Source: Numida meleagris (Eukaryota > Chordata > Aves > Galliformes > Numididae). Taken from it: a DNA stretch of 64,000 bases. The position numbers and the translations under genes are program-made. Location of the stretch: positions 83,338,457 through 83,402,456 of the forward strand of contig NC_034412.1 in NCBI RefSeq assembly GCF_002078875.1, written 5' to 3'. Every line of letters begins with the position of its first letter. Position 1 is the first letter of the stretch. Of this stretch, positions 1 through 13,700 are shown piece after piece. A model generated the notes under the pieces. That model made no database searches. It worked only from the letters and a program-made list of their open reading frames with translations, and was not told the DNA's origin.

Positions 1-540
1 TACACTAGGACAGGCACGTCCAGTGTGCAGCCTGCAGGTTGCATGAAGCCCGGCACAGCTGGCACTGCCACCCAGCCCCTGCCCTGCACCATCTGCCCCT
101 GCTGCCCCTGTGGTTCTGCCCCATTGCCCAGCCTGGTCCTGCGAATGAAACCCATTGCTCAACCCAACTCAAAAATCTGACCATGTCTCTTTACTTTTAT
201 AAGCCCTATCTTAGCAGAGAAAAGCATTCCTCACTTCATAATCACTCCTGATTCCTGACATTGCTTTTTGGCAGCATGTACATTTGTGAACAATTACTGT
301 AAAGGATGAAGCACAGGAAGAGTAACATTTCATCAACAGTCTCTGACATACATCTTGAGAACTCACTAAGAATTGCAGCCACCGCCATCTAACCAGCCTG
401 AGATGTTAGTTTCACAAAAACAGGGTGACATATCCCACTACTTCTGTATTTTTGTCGCTCTCTTCTTTTTGTTTTAATTAAAAATATTAAAGATTAAAAT
501 AAGTTTTGTTCCTTATGTACATTAGCATTATTATGTATTT
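1..540. other. Unique sequence, no gene seen
   Basis: The first 130 bases are relatively C-rich, and the rest becomes AT-rich toward the mariner insertion. The open frame at 39-251 has no recognisable domain and reads as low-complexity His/Leu/Pro sequence, so I treat it as chance. No repeat or RNA gene was recognised. Confidence 0.5.
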
Positions 541-680
541 TATGAGGGTTCCTCTGAAAGTAATGCCTTTTATGTCATTGTATTGGCCCACAACATCAGA
601 GGTGAATGTTAGTGGTATGGCAGTAGAGGTTGAAACTTCCCACCAATATTCCATTACATGTTGTTACCATGAGACAGATG

Positions 681-693
681 GCAGCAGAGGGCA
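681..693 (+). promoter_or_regulatory. CTCF-like core motif inside mariner copy 1
   Basis: The 13 bases gcagcagagggca match the CTCF core consensus CCASYAGRKGGCR at 12 of 13 positions; the mismatch is the first C. The equivalent place in the second mariner has an extra G, which breaks the spacing. The motif match is visible directly; binding is not shown. Confidence 0.25.
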
Positions 694-703
694 GTCTGAT
701 GAA

Positions 704-975
704 ATGGCTCCTGACATGGAAGTGTGGATGAAGCAAAGGTGCGTCACTGAATTCCTCCAAGTGGAAAAAATTGCCCCCCTTGACATTCATTGACACTTGT
801 GAATGTTTATGGAGACCAAACAGTGGATGTGAGCACAGTGAGGCGGTGGTGGTGCAATTCGGCAGCGGTGACAGTGGGTCACCTCTGCTGGTACAGAGTT
901 TTGCAAGCATGGCATGCAGGCTGTTGTTAACTGCTGGTGAAAATGCACAGCTAATGGTGGTGACTACGTTGAAAA
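704..975 (+). pseudogene. Deleted mariner transposase remnant, copy 1
   Basis: From the ATG at 704 the frame encodes a peptide with the pattern KQRCVTEFLQ..KIAPLDIH, the first helix-turn-helix of mariner transposases, which binds the terminal repeats. A stop at 791-793 interrupts it. Downstream sequence continues the HTH region (DVSTV-like) in shifted form. The catalytic DDD/DDE core is missing, having been removed by the internal deletion shared with the other copy. It cannot encode an active transposase. Confidence 0.7.
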
Positions 976-1090
976 AATAGTGTTTTGTAACTGAGAATTA
1001 GATCTATCAAATAGTGTTGTTGCGCTCTTTATATCAGTTGTAGTTCCATGGAAAGATAGAAGGCATTACTTTCGGAGCAACATTTGTGTA

Positions 1091-2600
1091 CGCTGCCCAG
1101 GCAAGCCAAAAGGTTGCACACTTATGCACTTGGAGGTTTCTGGGAGGGCTGGATAAGTCCCTTAGGTCTTTTGCAGGAAAATGGGGTGGGAGGAAGGGGC
1201 TGAGCACAAAGGAGCATTGCAGTCCCTCCAGCAGCGGGCTGTGAGCCAGGCTGATGTGGATGTACTGCCACTGAGTTATCCCCACCAGCTAATATGCTGC
1301 TATGGAAAAATCTCTCTTAGATTCCATTTTTGGATATTAGCCTCGTGGTCCTTTGGGAACCATGAGATGTCCTGCCCTCATAGCCAGTTCTTGCCAAATT
1401 TATGGAGTGAGTGCAGCACTCTTCTCCTGGCCAGAGACTGAGAGGCAGAGTTACCTAATGGCAACCTGCAGAAAGTGTTTTGTCCTAAAAATATACTTCT
1501 CATAGATTAAATGCAATAATATACACATCAATGGTACTAACTTTAAGCCTTTAGCATCATTTTGCTCCAAATTATTTGTCTTTTGATGCTATTTTTTTTC
1601 TAGATACTGAATCTTGATATGTCATTAATCCTCTAAATGGCTCAACATGAATTTCAAATTAAGACTGTAATAAAGTGATAGCAAATTAGAGAAGATTTTA
1701 TTCCCCCCCAAATAATCAAGTGGAGATTGAAAGTTGGAGAATTAAATTAAAAGGAAGAAAAACACTATAAAGCAGTATAAGCATTTGACAAATATCTAAT
1801 TGACTGAAGAGATTCCCTTACTGTTGCTACTCAGAGAATTTACTTATTTTTCTCATGTAGAACATGCACGATACCTTATTTAGTAATATTTCAATAAGCT
1901 TTCTTAGCATCTGTTGTTGAACATAATTTTCTCACTGCTCTGGCAGCATACTAATGCTGTAAAGCTAACACATTAGCGTGCCACTGAGATGAAAATAAAT
2001 GGAGAAGACTGACAAAATTTTCAGTGCAAGGTGCAGGTCCAGAGAGGGTTTCTGCTCTTTTATCGTTTTCCTCCTTTCTATTCTTCTGACTGAAAACATG
2101 AGCTTTTTTCCCCTCCTTCTTGTTTTTCTGGGTCAAATCATTGTCAGCTTCAGGTATTCGCTGGTCATTGTTCTGGTCCACAGCATGTGTTGCCACGTAT
2201 CAACATGTAGTGTAATGATGTGAACCAACTCAGGTACATGCACTGTAATTTTATGCCAGCTGTAAGCAGCAAGGCTACTTGGATCAGGCATACAGTGTTT
2301 TCTGAAACATCTTTAGTGGCACAAGTAGAACTGGAGGGAGCTAATAATAGACCTAGTCCACTTTTCAGTTTGCTACAAAAGCTGTTATGCAATTGATCAT
2401 TAAGTAAAACCTTTTTCATTAACAGTTGTTAAATATCTCCCTGAAAGGTGTTAGCAAGGTCAATGTGGAGGTCAAATGATTATTATAAACATTTCTTAAA
2501 CAGGCTAGACTTTTGTGGATACCTTTTTCATAAAGGAGAGAAAATAATTTTTGTTCCATTATATAATTATTGGATATAGTTTTATAGATATATATTGCTC
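1091..2600. other. Unique AT-rich sequence, no gene seen
   Basis: This is non-repetitive DNA. The part from about 1490 to 1880 is very AT-rich with long runs lacking CpG and no recognisable transposon signature, the kind of composition seen in introns and in conserved non-coding blocks. Short open frames at 1181-1441 and 1951-2196 show no domain. No RNA gene was seen. Confidence 0.45.
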
Positions 2601-2961
2601 TGGGCACCTCACTGTGGTCTTGCAGTACTTGAAGGGAGTGTATAAACAGGAGAGGGAACGACTGTTTACATGGGTGGATAGTGATAGGACAAGGGGGAAT
2701 GGCTTTAAACTGAGACAGGGGAGATGTAGGTTAGATATTAGGAGGAAGTTTTTCCACACAGAGGGTGGTGACGCACTGGAACAGGTTGCCCAGGGAGGTT
2801 GTGGATGCCCCGTCCCTGGAGGCATTCAAGGCCAGGCTGGATGTGGCTCTGGGCAGCCTGGTCTAGTGGTTGGTGACCCTGCACTCAGCAGGGGGTTGAA
2901 ACTAGATAATCATTACGGTCATTTTCAATCCAGGTCATTCTACGATTCTATGATTCTATGA
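2601..2961 (+). mobile_element. CR1 retrotransposon, 3' end
   Basis: This is a 5'-truncated copy of chicken repeat 1 (CR1), the dominant avian non-LTR retrotransposon. It starts in the terminal part of ORF2, in the stretch reading like 'cttgcagtacttgaaggg', passes through 'gatagtgataggacaaggggg', and ends with the characteristic tandem tail of gattctat-type octamers at 2940-2961. Truncation at the 5' side and lack of a poly-A tail are normal for CR1. An open frame across it (2551-2961) is a by-product of the repeat, not a gene. Confidence 0.95.
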
Positions 2962-5829
2962 TATTATGGGTTCCTTTTTTTTTTCTTTACAATATACATG
3001 AAATATTTCCAAATACAGCAGTCCATTCTGGAGTTAAACAGACAACACAAGGAAAAAGTAAGGTGACAACATAACACTATTAAAAATGAGAAATGCCAAA
3101 TACTTCATCAAGGTGGCTAATGGCTTTGCAATTGCTGTTCATTTCTGTGGCCAAGGTACTTAGAGAATATGGTGACAGTAACATCAGACCAAATGAGGGA
3201 GAATGGAAGTCATGAAGGAAGAAAATGCATTTTTAAATAATCCTCAGTGAATTACACTGTTTGGGGGCTCTTTAATCAGCACTCAGGTCGTAACATGTTG
3301 TGTGTTTTGCCCATGTCCACTGGGATGCAAAGTAAAATGAGTGGGCTAAATTATGTTCTCATTGGCACTTGTGTAAATCCAGAGTAAGTCATCTGACTAC
3401 ATGGCTATTTCCAGTTTTCCAATGAGAAATCAAATAGAAATTGGTCCAATGTTCCTGGACTCCCTTCCACCCTCCTGTATAGAAAGTACCCACGAATAAA
3501 TCAGTGAGAATATTCCACTGACTCTGTGTTCTCCACTTGCCAACAGCATGAAAAATAACATTTTTTTCCATGCGCTTTCTTGGTAGATCACCTCTCAGTA
3601 TGAGAATATAGGAATTGCTAAGTACAACAGACTGCAAATATCTTGTAGGAAGCAGTACAGGAGAGCAGAGAGGAGCCAGGAAGAACAGGAAAAAAAGCAG
3701 AGAGTAAGGAAAAACATTTTACCAGCCTGAGTATGTGATTATCCAATGATGGTCAGCTGGAAAATGAGGAGGGTAATAGGGAAAGATGTTAAATGAGCTG
3801 GTTTTGATGTGGAAATCTGGACCAGGCCATCTGATTGCACATGATCCCAACCTCAACTAGAGCAGAGGTCTCTCCCCAGTCCTGCTTTCCTTCGCCAGCA
3901 TTGGCCATCTGGGCTGAAAATACGTGAGACAGAGGAGGGTTGAGCAGTAGGCAGGTGCCTTCCCCACTGCTGTCACTGTGTGGCCGCTGTGGCCAGCTCA
4001 AGCTGCGATTGCAGATGCTGTGTCAAAGTCTTCCAAGTGGAACTCTGACTGGAGGTCTGTGAGCATTGGGAACTGGGGTAAACAAAGGTTTCCATGCCAG
4101 AAGCAAGAGCTATTATTATTATCTTTCAAAAACATAAAGTCCACATCCTATTCTGGCCAGTACAGAAAAAAAAATAAGCAGAGCTGCTGTCTACCTGGGA
4201 AAGGCTGTTATCCAACTCACACCTTGCTGCACATTAGTTGGACATTGTGTATACAGTGAGCTGGCTGAGAACAGCTAAACTATCCTATCCAACCAACTAA
4301 ACACACGTGGGTTTGATGCACTAAGCTGTTATTTCGTTTTATTTGCTAGTAAACAGCCTTCATGGAACTGTCTCACCACTGCCCTACCATGTAAGTGAAC
4401 ATTAGGAAGAACATGGTGAGTATGGCACACAGGTCTGAAAGCATCTTGCCCTCAGTATTGAAAAAGAAATTCTACAGCACTGGCCAGAGATCAGTCCTCT
4501 GGAAATAGCATGACTGAGTGGCTTGCAGGGAGACACAGACTTCTGTAACTTCCTTGCTACAGACCTGTTTCACCTTCGGCAGCAGTCCAAAGCAAAGGTG
4601 GTCTCAGAGCCCAGACCTGGTAGAAGGGCTTTGCATTCCTAAATGATTGAATCAAAAGACAGAGCATAAACCCCCATAGGCAGCACGCCTTGCAAGAGGT
4701 TTATTTTTACTGTGTGAATTTAAGAGCTGGAATGTCTTGTACTGATTCCAGAAGGGTTAACGCTTTCATGCCTCAGAGACTGGCCGGGAGGGACACCCAG
4801 CACCCTGGGCACAGGCTGTTCTCCTCATTTTTCTGCTACCTCAATGACCAAAGGAGCTGTGCTCTCACTGACATTCTCAGTTCACCACTGCTTTTGGGGG
4901 CTTCCTGAATTATCACACGTTTTAGTTCTCCTCTCCCTTCCTTGCTCAAGTCTGTTCCAAGAGACATCCACAAATGCCAGCTAACAGAGCTAAGATTTTT
5001 CTCTAGCTGCAGTTTAGCTGGTACATGTCTGAAATGTACATGTATGGCATGATGAAATTGCTAATATGTGGTACAGTTTCTAATGCCATCGTGCTGTCTT
5101 TGTGAGCCCAGCTTACTGGTTTAAAAATGAGGGGAAGATCTGTCACTACTTGATCCAAGAGGCTACTAAAAACAACGCATAAAGGGAGATGTTCTGCCAT
5201 TCATTCTGTTCCCTTCTCCTCTCCCAGTTGGAGAGGGCAGGATGGAAGAGCAGCCAGATTGATAGAAGTCTTAGATCCACCATACAGAGACCCACTGCCA
5301 CCAAGCTCATGGGATCAGCTAAGCTCCCTAGCCTTTTGTCAATGAGCCTATGTGAGCCAACAGGGACACTTTCTTCTTCCTAACCTTGGCAAATAACACG
5401 CTTGCAGCCACAGTTTGTTTTTCCACCCGAGGAAGCATTGCCTTGTGTGATGTTGATGAGACAGAGAAACCTTATTAAAGCCTTCAAAAGATGATAGGAC
5501 AGACCTTGTTTTGTTTCATCATGGGCTTTCTTATGTTTCTTCCTGATGGAAAAACTATGAGGCTACTACTGGAAAACTCCTCAAGTGATATTAATTTTCC
5601 AAGGCCTGCTGTCACATCATTTAGTTTACTTTCCGTTTTCTCCAATCAACACAACTTTGGAAAATGAACAGATTGAGACAGTCTCAGTGCCATGCAACTT
5701 CCACATTGTGTTTCCATCCCATAAAGAGTACTTTTCTCTAAAGCGTTCCTTTTTAAAATCATTTCTACATCTCCATCCTATGCAGGTACTTTGAACAAAA
5801 GGCAGAAGAGAAAAAGCATTTCAGAATGC
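2962..5829. other. Unique sequence, no gene seen
   Basis: Intergenic or intronic DNA without recognised repeats. A short T-rich run follows the CR1 tail at about 2973-2985. Open frames at 3389-3637 (minus), 3978-4259 (plus) and 4690-4908 (plus) have no family resemblance that I can see and lack convincing splice context. Confidence 0.45.
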
Positions 5830-5940
5830 CAGTGTAGAAAACGAGGCATAGACAGAAATAACTTGCTCAGGGGTACAGAGGAGCTTTCCAGCAGATGACA
5901 GACTTGAACCCAGGTACTCACTCTGCAGCTTTACCATAAA
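5830..5940 (+). repeat. MIR-family SINE fossil
   Basis: The segment carries MIR landmarks in order: 'aaaacgaggcatagacag' (the gaggaaactgaggcacagag block), 'ataacttgctcaggggtac' (the taacttgcccaaggtcac block), then 'gacttgaacccaggta' (the gggattcgaacccaggt block). MIRs are ancient tRNA-derived SINEs present in all amniotes and rare but detectable in birds. Divergence is high, so the ends are approximate. Confidence 0.7.
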
Positions 5941-8900
5941 GGATTTCTTTTGTCCACAGAAGCAATAAAGCATTACAACTGAACTCATCATAGTCTCATT
6001 TTACTGTTTGAACAGATGAGTTCTAAAAGAAAATAAGAAACTATCTTCTTCAACCACTCATTAACCATGCACTCTGTTTCCTGCTCATATGTTAGCAAGA
6101 ATTAACATTTCTGCAGTTCTAATGAGAGCCCATTACTTCATGGCATAACCCCACCACAGCCACCACCACTGATCTATACCAAGTGCAGAAAATTTATTCT
6201 TTTGATTTATCCTATGTTTATTAACAGTTCAGCTCAGAAAAAGAGTCAGTGACAAAAACCATCTGGAATAAACATAATGGAAAACAAACAATGTAATATA
6301 TTCTGTCGCTCCAGCCTAATTACACTGTTTGGTGCAAATACTATCAATCCAAGTGACAATTTACAACCCAAACTCTTATTAAAGGGAAAAATGAACTGTT
6401 CTGGGAAGCACAAATCAAAGTAACTAATCAACATGGATGACACATTCAGGGGATTTAAGAGCCAAGGTACGGTAGTGTTTTATTCCTCCTTGCTTTCAAT
6501 TTGGGAGGCCTGCTGTGATGCTGCAGTACATTATGTATTATGTCTACTTACGCAACACTGGAGACAAGCATGTCTGTGGCTGTTGTCTTATTTTTCAACG
6601 GCTACAGCTTCTGAACGGTAGGTTTAAATACTTTTCTTGTCTTATCATGTAAGCTGGGAGCAAAGTACACTGTCCTACTTCTCTAGGTCCATTTCAAAGC
6701 ATCTTTTGTCTTTTAGGATATAGTAAGAGGTTGGAATTTAGGAAAAAAATTAGAAAAGGTTGGAATTAGCTGAAAGTGATATCAATTTGATCTAAAACAA
6801 ATTCTTATTGAGTGAATTGGTCCAGCAAGGGAAAAACGAGAAAGATCTCTCCCTCCCATGCAAGTATGTGAACAACACATGGCTGCTGTCCATGATCCGT
6901 TTCAGCTTGGAAGCTGGAATCATTTGATGCATCTGGTGTCCCCAGGGAAGCCAGAGAAAACACTGGCAGCAGTGAAGAGTTGATGGTAGAAGCCATCTGA
7001 AGCAGAAATTGGACAACCAGCCCACGTGCATTGGAGTGTGAACTTCAAGAGCTGCTTTAGGCACCTGCATAAAGCTGAGTCCTCAAGGAGACAAAGTGAT
7101 ACAACACTACAACCTGTAGCACACTGTCAGTTTAGAGAAAATACACCCATAATTTGGAAAAATACCACCTCAGACTAATGGGGAAAAAGATACTCGAGAC
7201 CTCATTTTAACAAGGGTCAGCTACTGAGGGAGCCAAAGATACCAAAAAAAACTCCACAAGTTGCCATAAGGAGGGAGAGCACCAGTCACCACCACCTTAC
7301 ATTCAGAAGTGCCTCTCCAGATCTTCACATTCCTTCCTCATCCACAAAATAAAAATGGAGCCAGGGTTCTTTCACACCTTGCAAATGGCCATTTAGCTCA
7401 AAGACTTTATATCAAGGGATTTACTTGAAAGCAGCATTCATCTCATGAAAAGCATTGCATATTTCCCCTTCAACAGATTTTTTCTGGGACCAGACCTGCT
7501 GCTCTGTTTCAGGGTCTGTTACTGTTGAATACTGGCTTATTCTCATCCAGAAGACTGATAGTGAACAAGCTTTTGTCCTATGTCATATATATGGAAAACA
7601 TCTGAAACTCTTCTGAAACTCTGTTTCTCTACCTGCTGTTTTCAGAAAGAAGTGTGACATCTTTTCCTCCTTGAAGAGCTGACATCATGGATGTGGCCAT
7701 AATGAGATGTTTCTTCATTTAAGAGGCAAGGTGCAATGTTAGATAAATACACTCCTGAGAGTTTTGAAATTCCAGTGATTCATAAAAGCCATAGATTTTA
7801 TTGCCAGCTAACTGTGGATCCATCTCTCCAGAGCCTTACCGCATCATCTGTATTAGCATGCAAATCAAGATGACATAGCTGTTGACTAATTTCTAGTGTG
7901 ATATTCACAGCATAGAAGCACTATTGGGATGGTCTTTGGCAATGCCTTCATCTAAGCATCTCGGCATGCAATCAGGCTCTTGAACCAGGAAGATCAACAT
8001 GAAAAGGACTATTTCTCACATGCTCTGTCTGTGCTTTTTCTTTAAAAAAAAACAAAACAGTATATTTAAGTCATCTATCAATCCCACAGGTATTACCTTC
8101 ATTTATATCTCTTTCCTTAGTCTTAGCTACTTTGCTTGAAGAAGAAAACTCCAAAAGCTTTATTTGATTCCCACTTTGCCTATAAGAACTTCAATAACAT
8201 TCAAAAGCATACATAAATAAAAGAATGAATCCCCACTTGCAGATTACAGATACTCAGGAGTCTGCTGTCAATAGTTATAATGATAAAATACCTTAGTTTT
8301 CAATGAGTTTTTACCTTCTTTACAACCTTTTGTGCTCACTTTGACTGGTGAACCTGAACAGTTTCCCTCCTGAACAAAGAATGGCCACAGATGCAGAGCA
8401 TTGTCTTGAAGAAGCAGAACATAGCAGCCCTGTTATGGCCAACACAACACGTTCACATAATGTCTAAATATTCAGCCTTCTAACTGGGAATGGTTCTGCC
8501 CTTTCGGAATGCTCAGAAACTCATGTTGTGGCTCTCTTGAATCTTAAAGATTTTACGTCATCTTCTAGGATACCCTAGTCTGGATTTTTTTTTTTTTGCC
8601 TCTGAGGAAAAAGATGCAGAGAACATGCTAATGCCAGTCTGCAGTAGGTGGGAGGTTGTTGATGCACTGAGGTGGTGACCAGGGTGTACTGGCAGTGCCC
8701 TTGGTGCTGTAACAACACAATGCTGGTTCCCCAAGGCCACAAAGAATCCAAGGCAGTCTCTCCACTGTCACCTTTTCCCATATATTCTACTACTTGCTTT
8801 CTGTGCTGTCCAGGATCTGAACTACCAATAGCTGCCTGAGTCAATCCGGAGTGAACACCATTTTTTTTTCCCCTTCAGTTTTATCATGGACCGAGAGTCA

Positions 8901-10740
8901 AGTTAGCTGAGACTGTGAGCTATCTCAGTGAGCTATTTATCAACAGCCCATCAAGGCAGAATGAGTATGCTAGAGAATCAGCTGATAAGCCAAAATGGAG
9001 ATGAAGTTCAGAGAAATAATCATTTTAATTACCACACAGTCTGCTTCACCACTATTTTAGAAAAAACTGGAGGCAGATGCTACATGAATGTAATCGTAGG
9101 TTTTAGGAGACATCTTAAAAGCCACAGAGGAAATGTTAAAAATATAATGGAAATAATTTTCTCTAGAATATTAGAACAGGCAGTTTCCTCTCCAATACTA
9201 TATTTAAGGTATTAAGCTTGTCAGTTATTTGACTGAACTCCAGAAATAGGCCATCACTCAAAGATAGATTGTGTTAGCTATCAGCTCTATTGATAAGCTA
9301 GAGATGACAGTACTTCTTCCAGCAGGCTGATTTCCCTAAAAGCAGAAAGGCCATGTGCCCTTTGCAACGCTCTGTTGCTACAGCTTGCTTAGAGCAGCTT
9401 CCAGATTTCTCTTCCAGCTGCAAACTTTGGTATCCCAACTGCCAAGAGCTTCCTGTGGCACTACAGTAATGGTGACTGGTCTGGGCTCTCCATACTAGTC
9501 AGCTCTGGATACTTCGCTCTTTCGGATCCTTTGCTGATTGTCTTGTTCAACATTTAAGGTTGGGAGCTTTCTGGCTGTCTTGGAGGGTTTGTTTCTGTTT
9601 CTAACCCAACTGAAAGACTATAGGCACACAGCAGCTATTGACTGAAAGCTGTTTTCATTCCCTCTTTACAAAGAATCTATTATTTATAGATGACCGTGGA
9701 TGGACACAGATTTCCATAATTCAGGAAAACTACCTTCAGTTATCTACATCTTTGCAGACTAAGTATGATCTCAATTCAACTGTCATAGTACTTTAACATT
9801 TGCAATTTTAAAAATATTAGAGTTGTCAAAAACAAAGACAGCCCATCAATCATAAGTTTACATATAACTGAGAAGAAGTTGTGAAGATTTTTAAACCTCA
9901 GATCATCACATAATAGCTATCAAGATTATGAATCAGAACTGCTTATTGCTTTTGTTTTTAAACCCTACACTACTGGACATTGAAGAGACCTTAAAGTGGA
10001 ACTAATGGTACTGCTATCTCTGGTGAAGCTATTGGTTCTGTTAGTCCACTGTCATCTTGATAACAGCCAGTCCCTTAGTAGAAGGCATCTGGTTGAGGCA
10101 GCCACCAAGGAAATGCACAACTAATAAGACAGTAATTAAAGTAGCTACATAGCTATTAGTCTTGAGCAACAGATTACAAGGGTCAGCACATATTGCTCAC
10201 ATGCAGGCTTTCTTTGCTTATAGATGTGGTCACATCCAGACAGCAGATAGTTTGGACCACCAGCTATCCACAGGCACAGCATCCCCCTCAGATCCTTCCT
10301 CCACAGCATCTCAAGTCTCAGTACCTTAGAACAAAGCAAGACTGATCTGGTGTGTCAAAGGAGACAAAATGTACTCTGGGACAGCCTGTCACAAGGGGTT
10401 ACTACACGCTAGAGAAGCAAGAAAGAAGGGTCTCAGATGGAATAGAGAGATAGCAAAAAAGGAGAGACACAGCATGCCTGCATCAACATGGAACCCTTCC
10501 AGCACCCCTCCAGCACCGCAAACCTTCCAACAGCCTTGTTCTTTCTCAAAGGTGGAAGTAAGAATTCCTGAGCTTGGTTGAAATGAGTTATTTCTCTGAT
10601 TTCAGGTCAGGCTGGAGTCTCATGTAAGCACTGACTCCATGCAATAACATATCTTGTGCCATTATGATTAAAGCCTTTGATAATCTGTGCAATAATCCAT
10701 TCTTAAGATCAACTAACTCAAGTTTAAACAATGTTCTCAC
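5941..10740. other. Unique sequence, no gene seen
   Basis: Repeat-poor DNA with scattered short frames (for example 6433-6621 plus, 6792-7070 minus, 8575-8844 minus, 8928-9215 plus, 10369-10581 plus), none with a recognisable domain. A run of T lies at about 8585-8597. A perfect octamer ATGCAAAT occurs near 7858-7865, which can bind POU factors but is too short to be meaningful alone. Confidence 0.45.
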
Positions 10741-13700
10741 ATGTCAAAAACTGTCTGAAGAAATTTCTTTAAAAACAAACAAAGTCTGAAAGTCAGGTGG
10801 TGAGAGAAAAAAGAACTATATTTCTTTAGAGCTGCAAATGAATAACCAATAGCAAAACAGCTGGATGAAATCTGTTTATCTGACTTCTTTTTCTTGAAAG
10901 AAAATTAGAGTTGTGTTCTCATTTAACCTTAATTCTTTCCATTTGCGTTACCAGATTTATTCCTGGTCTGAGATCTTATTTCCTTAGATTCCCTGCACAT
11001 AAAATTTCATACCTCTTAAAAAATGAAATTTTAGTGTAAGATCAAAAGATTTCTTCTCAGTTATTTTCACAGGCACTACATTATTTCCTTTGGGAAATCT
11101 CGCAAAAGGAAGATTTCAGCCTGCTCACAATATGCATTAGAGTGAGAATGCAATTCACGACCTAGGCAGCTCCTTCAGCTCTTCTTGTTGCTTGTTTGCT
11201 TTGACCAAGCTCACATCAGACTAGTGCCTTGAGAACACAAGGGGAACAATAGGGTGAAAGTATCTCACAACAAAAATTCCTGACAGACATGTGGTTTATT
11301 GCTTTGCAAGCTAGGAAGTGACAGAAGTATCCAGACATGGATACTTTTCATTAAATGCATCGGTTCTGCTTAGTAAGACTGAGTACATTTCTCCCCATAA
11401 AATATACACAACAAAGTATTTAAAGATGTTCATATTGAAAGCCATAACCATCTGCTTATCACAGACATCTGTTGCTTCAAAGCAGAGAACTGTATGAAAG
11501 GTTCAGAAAGCTTTAGAGCTAAAAAGATGCATTTGCCAAGAGACTAATGGAACACATGAATACACATGAATTCGAAAAACACAAAAAACTCCTATTTTCT
11601 CCAAGAGTTGAGTTGCAAAGAAAGTAAGAGCTGCCTCAGCTCCCAATTAGCTTTCTGTCACTTTCTAAGCACTCTTGAAAAGCAACATCTTCCTCCATCA
11701 GCAGAGGCATCTGGTTATTACACTGTCCTTTTGTTCTTCAAATAACTCCTGCCAACATACCTTCCACACACAATGATTTCCACCCTGCAGCAACCTCTCT
11801 ACTGAGCCACTCCCCAGTCTCACCCAGGGAGATAACATCTCTGCTTCTCTGGGAACAGCACACCACTTTGCAGTTGCCTCACTATCTTGGCATGCAAGTG
11901 TAACTGCCTATAGGAAGTCAAGGAGTGCCTTCTCATTGACTTCAATCAGCTGTGCCCCTTTCCTCACATGGCTCTTGCATTACCGTGGAAGGCAAGGTGA
12001 ATGGGAGGGCTGGGAGCAGCAGCACGCTCTTTAGGACTGTGTTCCTCTGAGTACCTGAACAAGAGGCGGTGGTGGTGGCATATCTGCAATAGATAAAGTT
12101 GATATTACCCTGTGGGTTTGTGTGCAGAGTTTGCACCTTTCAAACTTGTAAGTCTGGAGGGGAGCTGGAAGCTCTGAGCAGAAGGTGACTGGGAAGGAAC
12201 CCTGACTTCCTGCAAGTGAAACCATTACGTTTCTCACTCCATTCAGGTGGAGCTAATCAAGCTTTCCTGGCACAACAACCACCTTTCTTTCACTTATCAG
12301 GCTACCTGCAGGTGGGCAGCTGTCAGGACAGGGAAAATCCCACAGACTACAAGAGAACTTTGGGATTTCATTATCTATTGCTACCAGTGCTAATGCATAC
12401 ACGAACTGAATAGAGAATAAGGAAATACTTTGTGATCCTAAATCACAAATATCAGAGAAAGTTGATCCATCCCCTACAACAAATCCCAAATAACCACATA
12501 GAAAGTGACTAATTTAAATATCAGCAAGACATTTCTATAAACCAACTGAAATATTTATTGTGTCATATCATCTCTGACCCCTTAAACTTCTGTGGAGAGG
12601 ATATAAACTCCCACAAGATGACAAGTTCAGCTTTGGGGCTACACACCAGTTTTGGGTTCAGTGACTGCTCTATAAACAGTCCGGCTGCTCTGTGTTTTCC
12701 CTTGCACAGGCTTTGCGTTTCACTGCCAGCTTCCCATTGTTCTCGAAATAACAGTGTCAAGAACTATAAGAAATCAGATTGTTCTTCACATTGATCACAA
12801 ATGGAGAACTGTGGTTGCCAGTGATCATAAAAGCAAGCAGAAGCTGCCTGAGCCACGTACAGATCTGCTCCTCATGCTGCTCAGAGCAAAACATTTCTAG
12901 AAAGGTAAGTTAGTAATTTATTGTGCCTGCATACACGCATTATTCAAGAGAACACAGCAAGATAAAGCAACACTACTAGTATTAGGACACTCATCACAAG
13001 TTTAGATCATTTAAGAGTTTTTATGAGATGAGAAACTGTACGAAGTTTGGTCCAACAAAACAGACCCCTTTACTTACATGACTTGCCAGAACTTCCAGCA
13101 GCGGCAGCCTCTGAATTACAGTGATGCAGATATTGTGCTTTGCGGAGAGCCCCCTAGCTTTGGCACTGGAGACCACACTGGTACTTCTTATTGATAGATA
13201 ATCTCCTGATTTTTCCTTTGAAAATACTCTCTGACAGTTTTTTATCAGCGCTGCACACTGAGAGCAGACTGCAAAGCAGTAAGTCTATCTGTTGTTACCA
13301 AGGAAAGAGTTTCCTCTCAGCTGAATCCAAAAAAAAAAAAAAAAAAAAAAAAGGAGCCCTTGACCTCAACAACTAGAATAAATCTACTATATCTGTTGGC
13401 TCTTTTCTGAATGCATACTTGAGCAGTAACATAAGAGTGAACAATCTGAGTGCAGAAACTGTGGCATGTCATATTATATATTGGTAGGGTATGTGAACAA
13501 TGCGTCTAGCAGAGGCACAGCAAAATGAAAACACAATTCATGTTTCCAGCGTTTATTTTGTTCACATATTTTAAGAATAAAACAAAGATGACAGGCTTTT
13601 CTATTTCATTTCGCAACTCCCGAGTGGCAGCGCTTCCAGTTCTGTCCCCTCTACTTAGGTTCATTACATTCCAAATTAGGTTACTGCTGACTTTCTATTT

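Larger units (their letters stand above)
543..1088 (+). mobile_element. Non-autonomous mariner element, copy 1 (Galluhop-like)
   Basis: This is a DNA transposon remnant of the Tc1/mariner superfamily. The left end (gggttcctctgaaagtaatg) and right end (cattactttcggagcaac) form degenerate terminal inverted repeats, with a TA on each side (541-542 and 1089-1090), the mariner target. The body is collinear along its whole length with the copy at 28437-28989. A complete mariner is usually about 1.2-1.3 kb, so this 546-bp copy lacks the middle of the transposase gene. It joins a helix-turn-helix N-terminus directly to C-terminal sequence ending near a degenerate DYVEK-like motif around 960-975. The ends are more mutated than in the second copy, so it is probably older or less constrained. 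Assignment to the chicken mariner family Galluhop is from memory of that family, not a search. Confidence 0.85.

Noticed and set aside
2551..2961. 136-codon frame
   Set aside because: It lies almost entirely in the CR1 element and is a by-product of the repeat.
4575..4600. cttcggcagca, resembling the start of U6 snRNA
   Set aside because: The following bases do not continue as U6; the match is only about 11 bases.
12850..12910. aaag/gtaagt at 12904/12905 as an exon end
   Set aside because: No convincing acceptor or coding frame precedes it.
13300..13352. Poly-A tract as the tail of a processed pseudogene
   Set aside because: There is no polyadenylation signal or recognisable mRNA-like sequence upstream, and no target-site duplication was evident.
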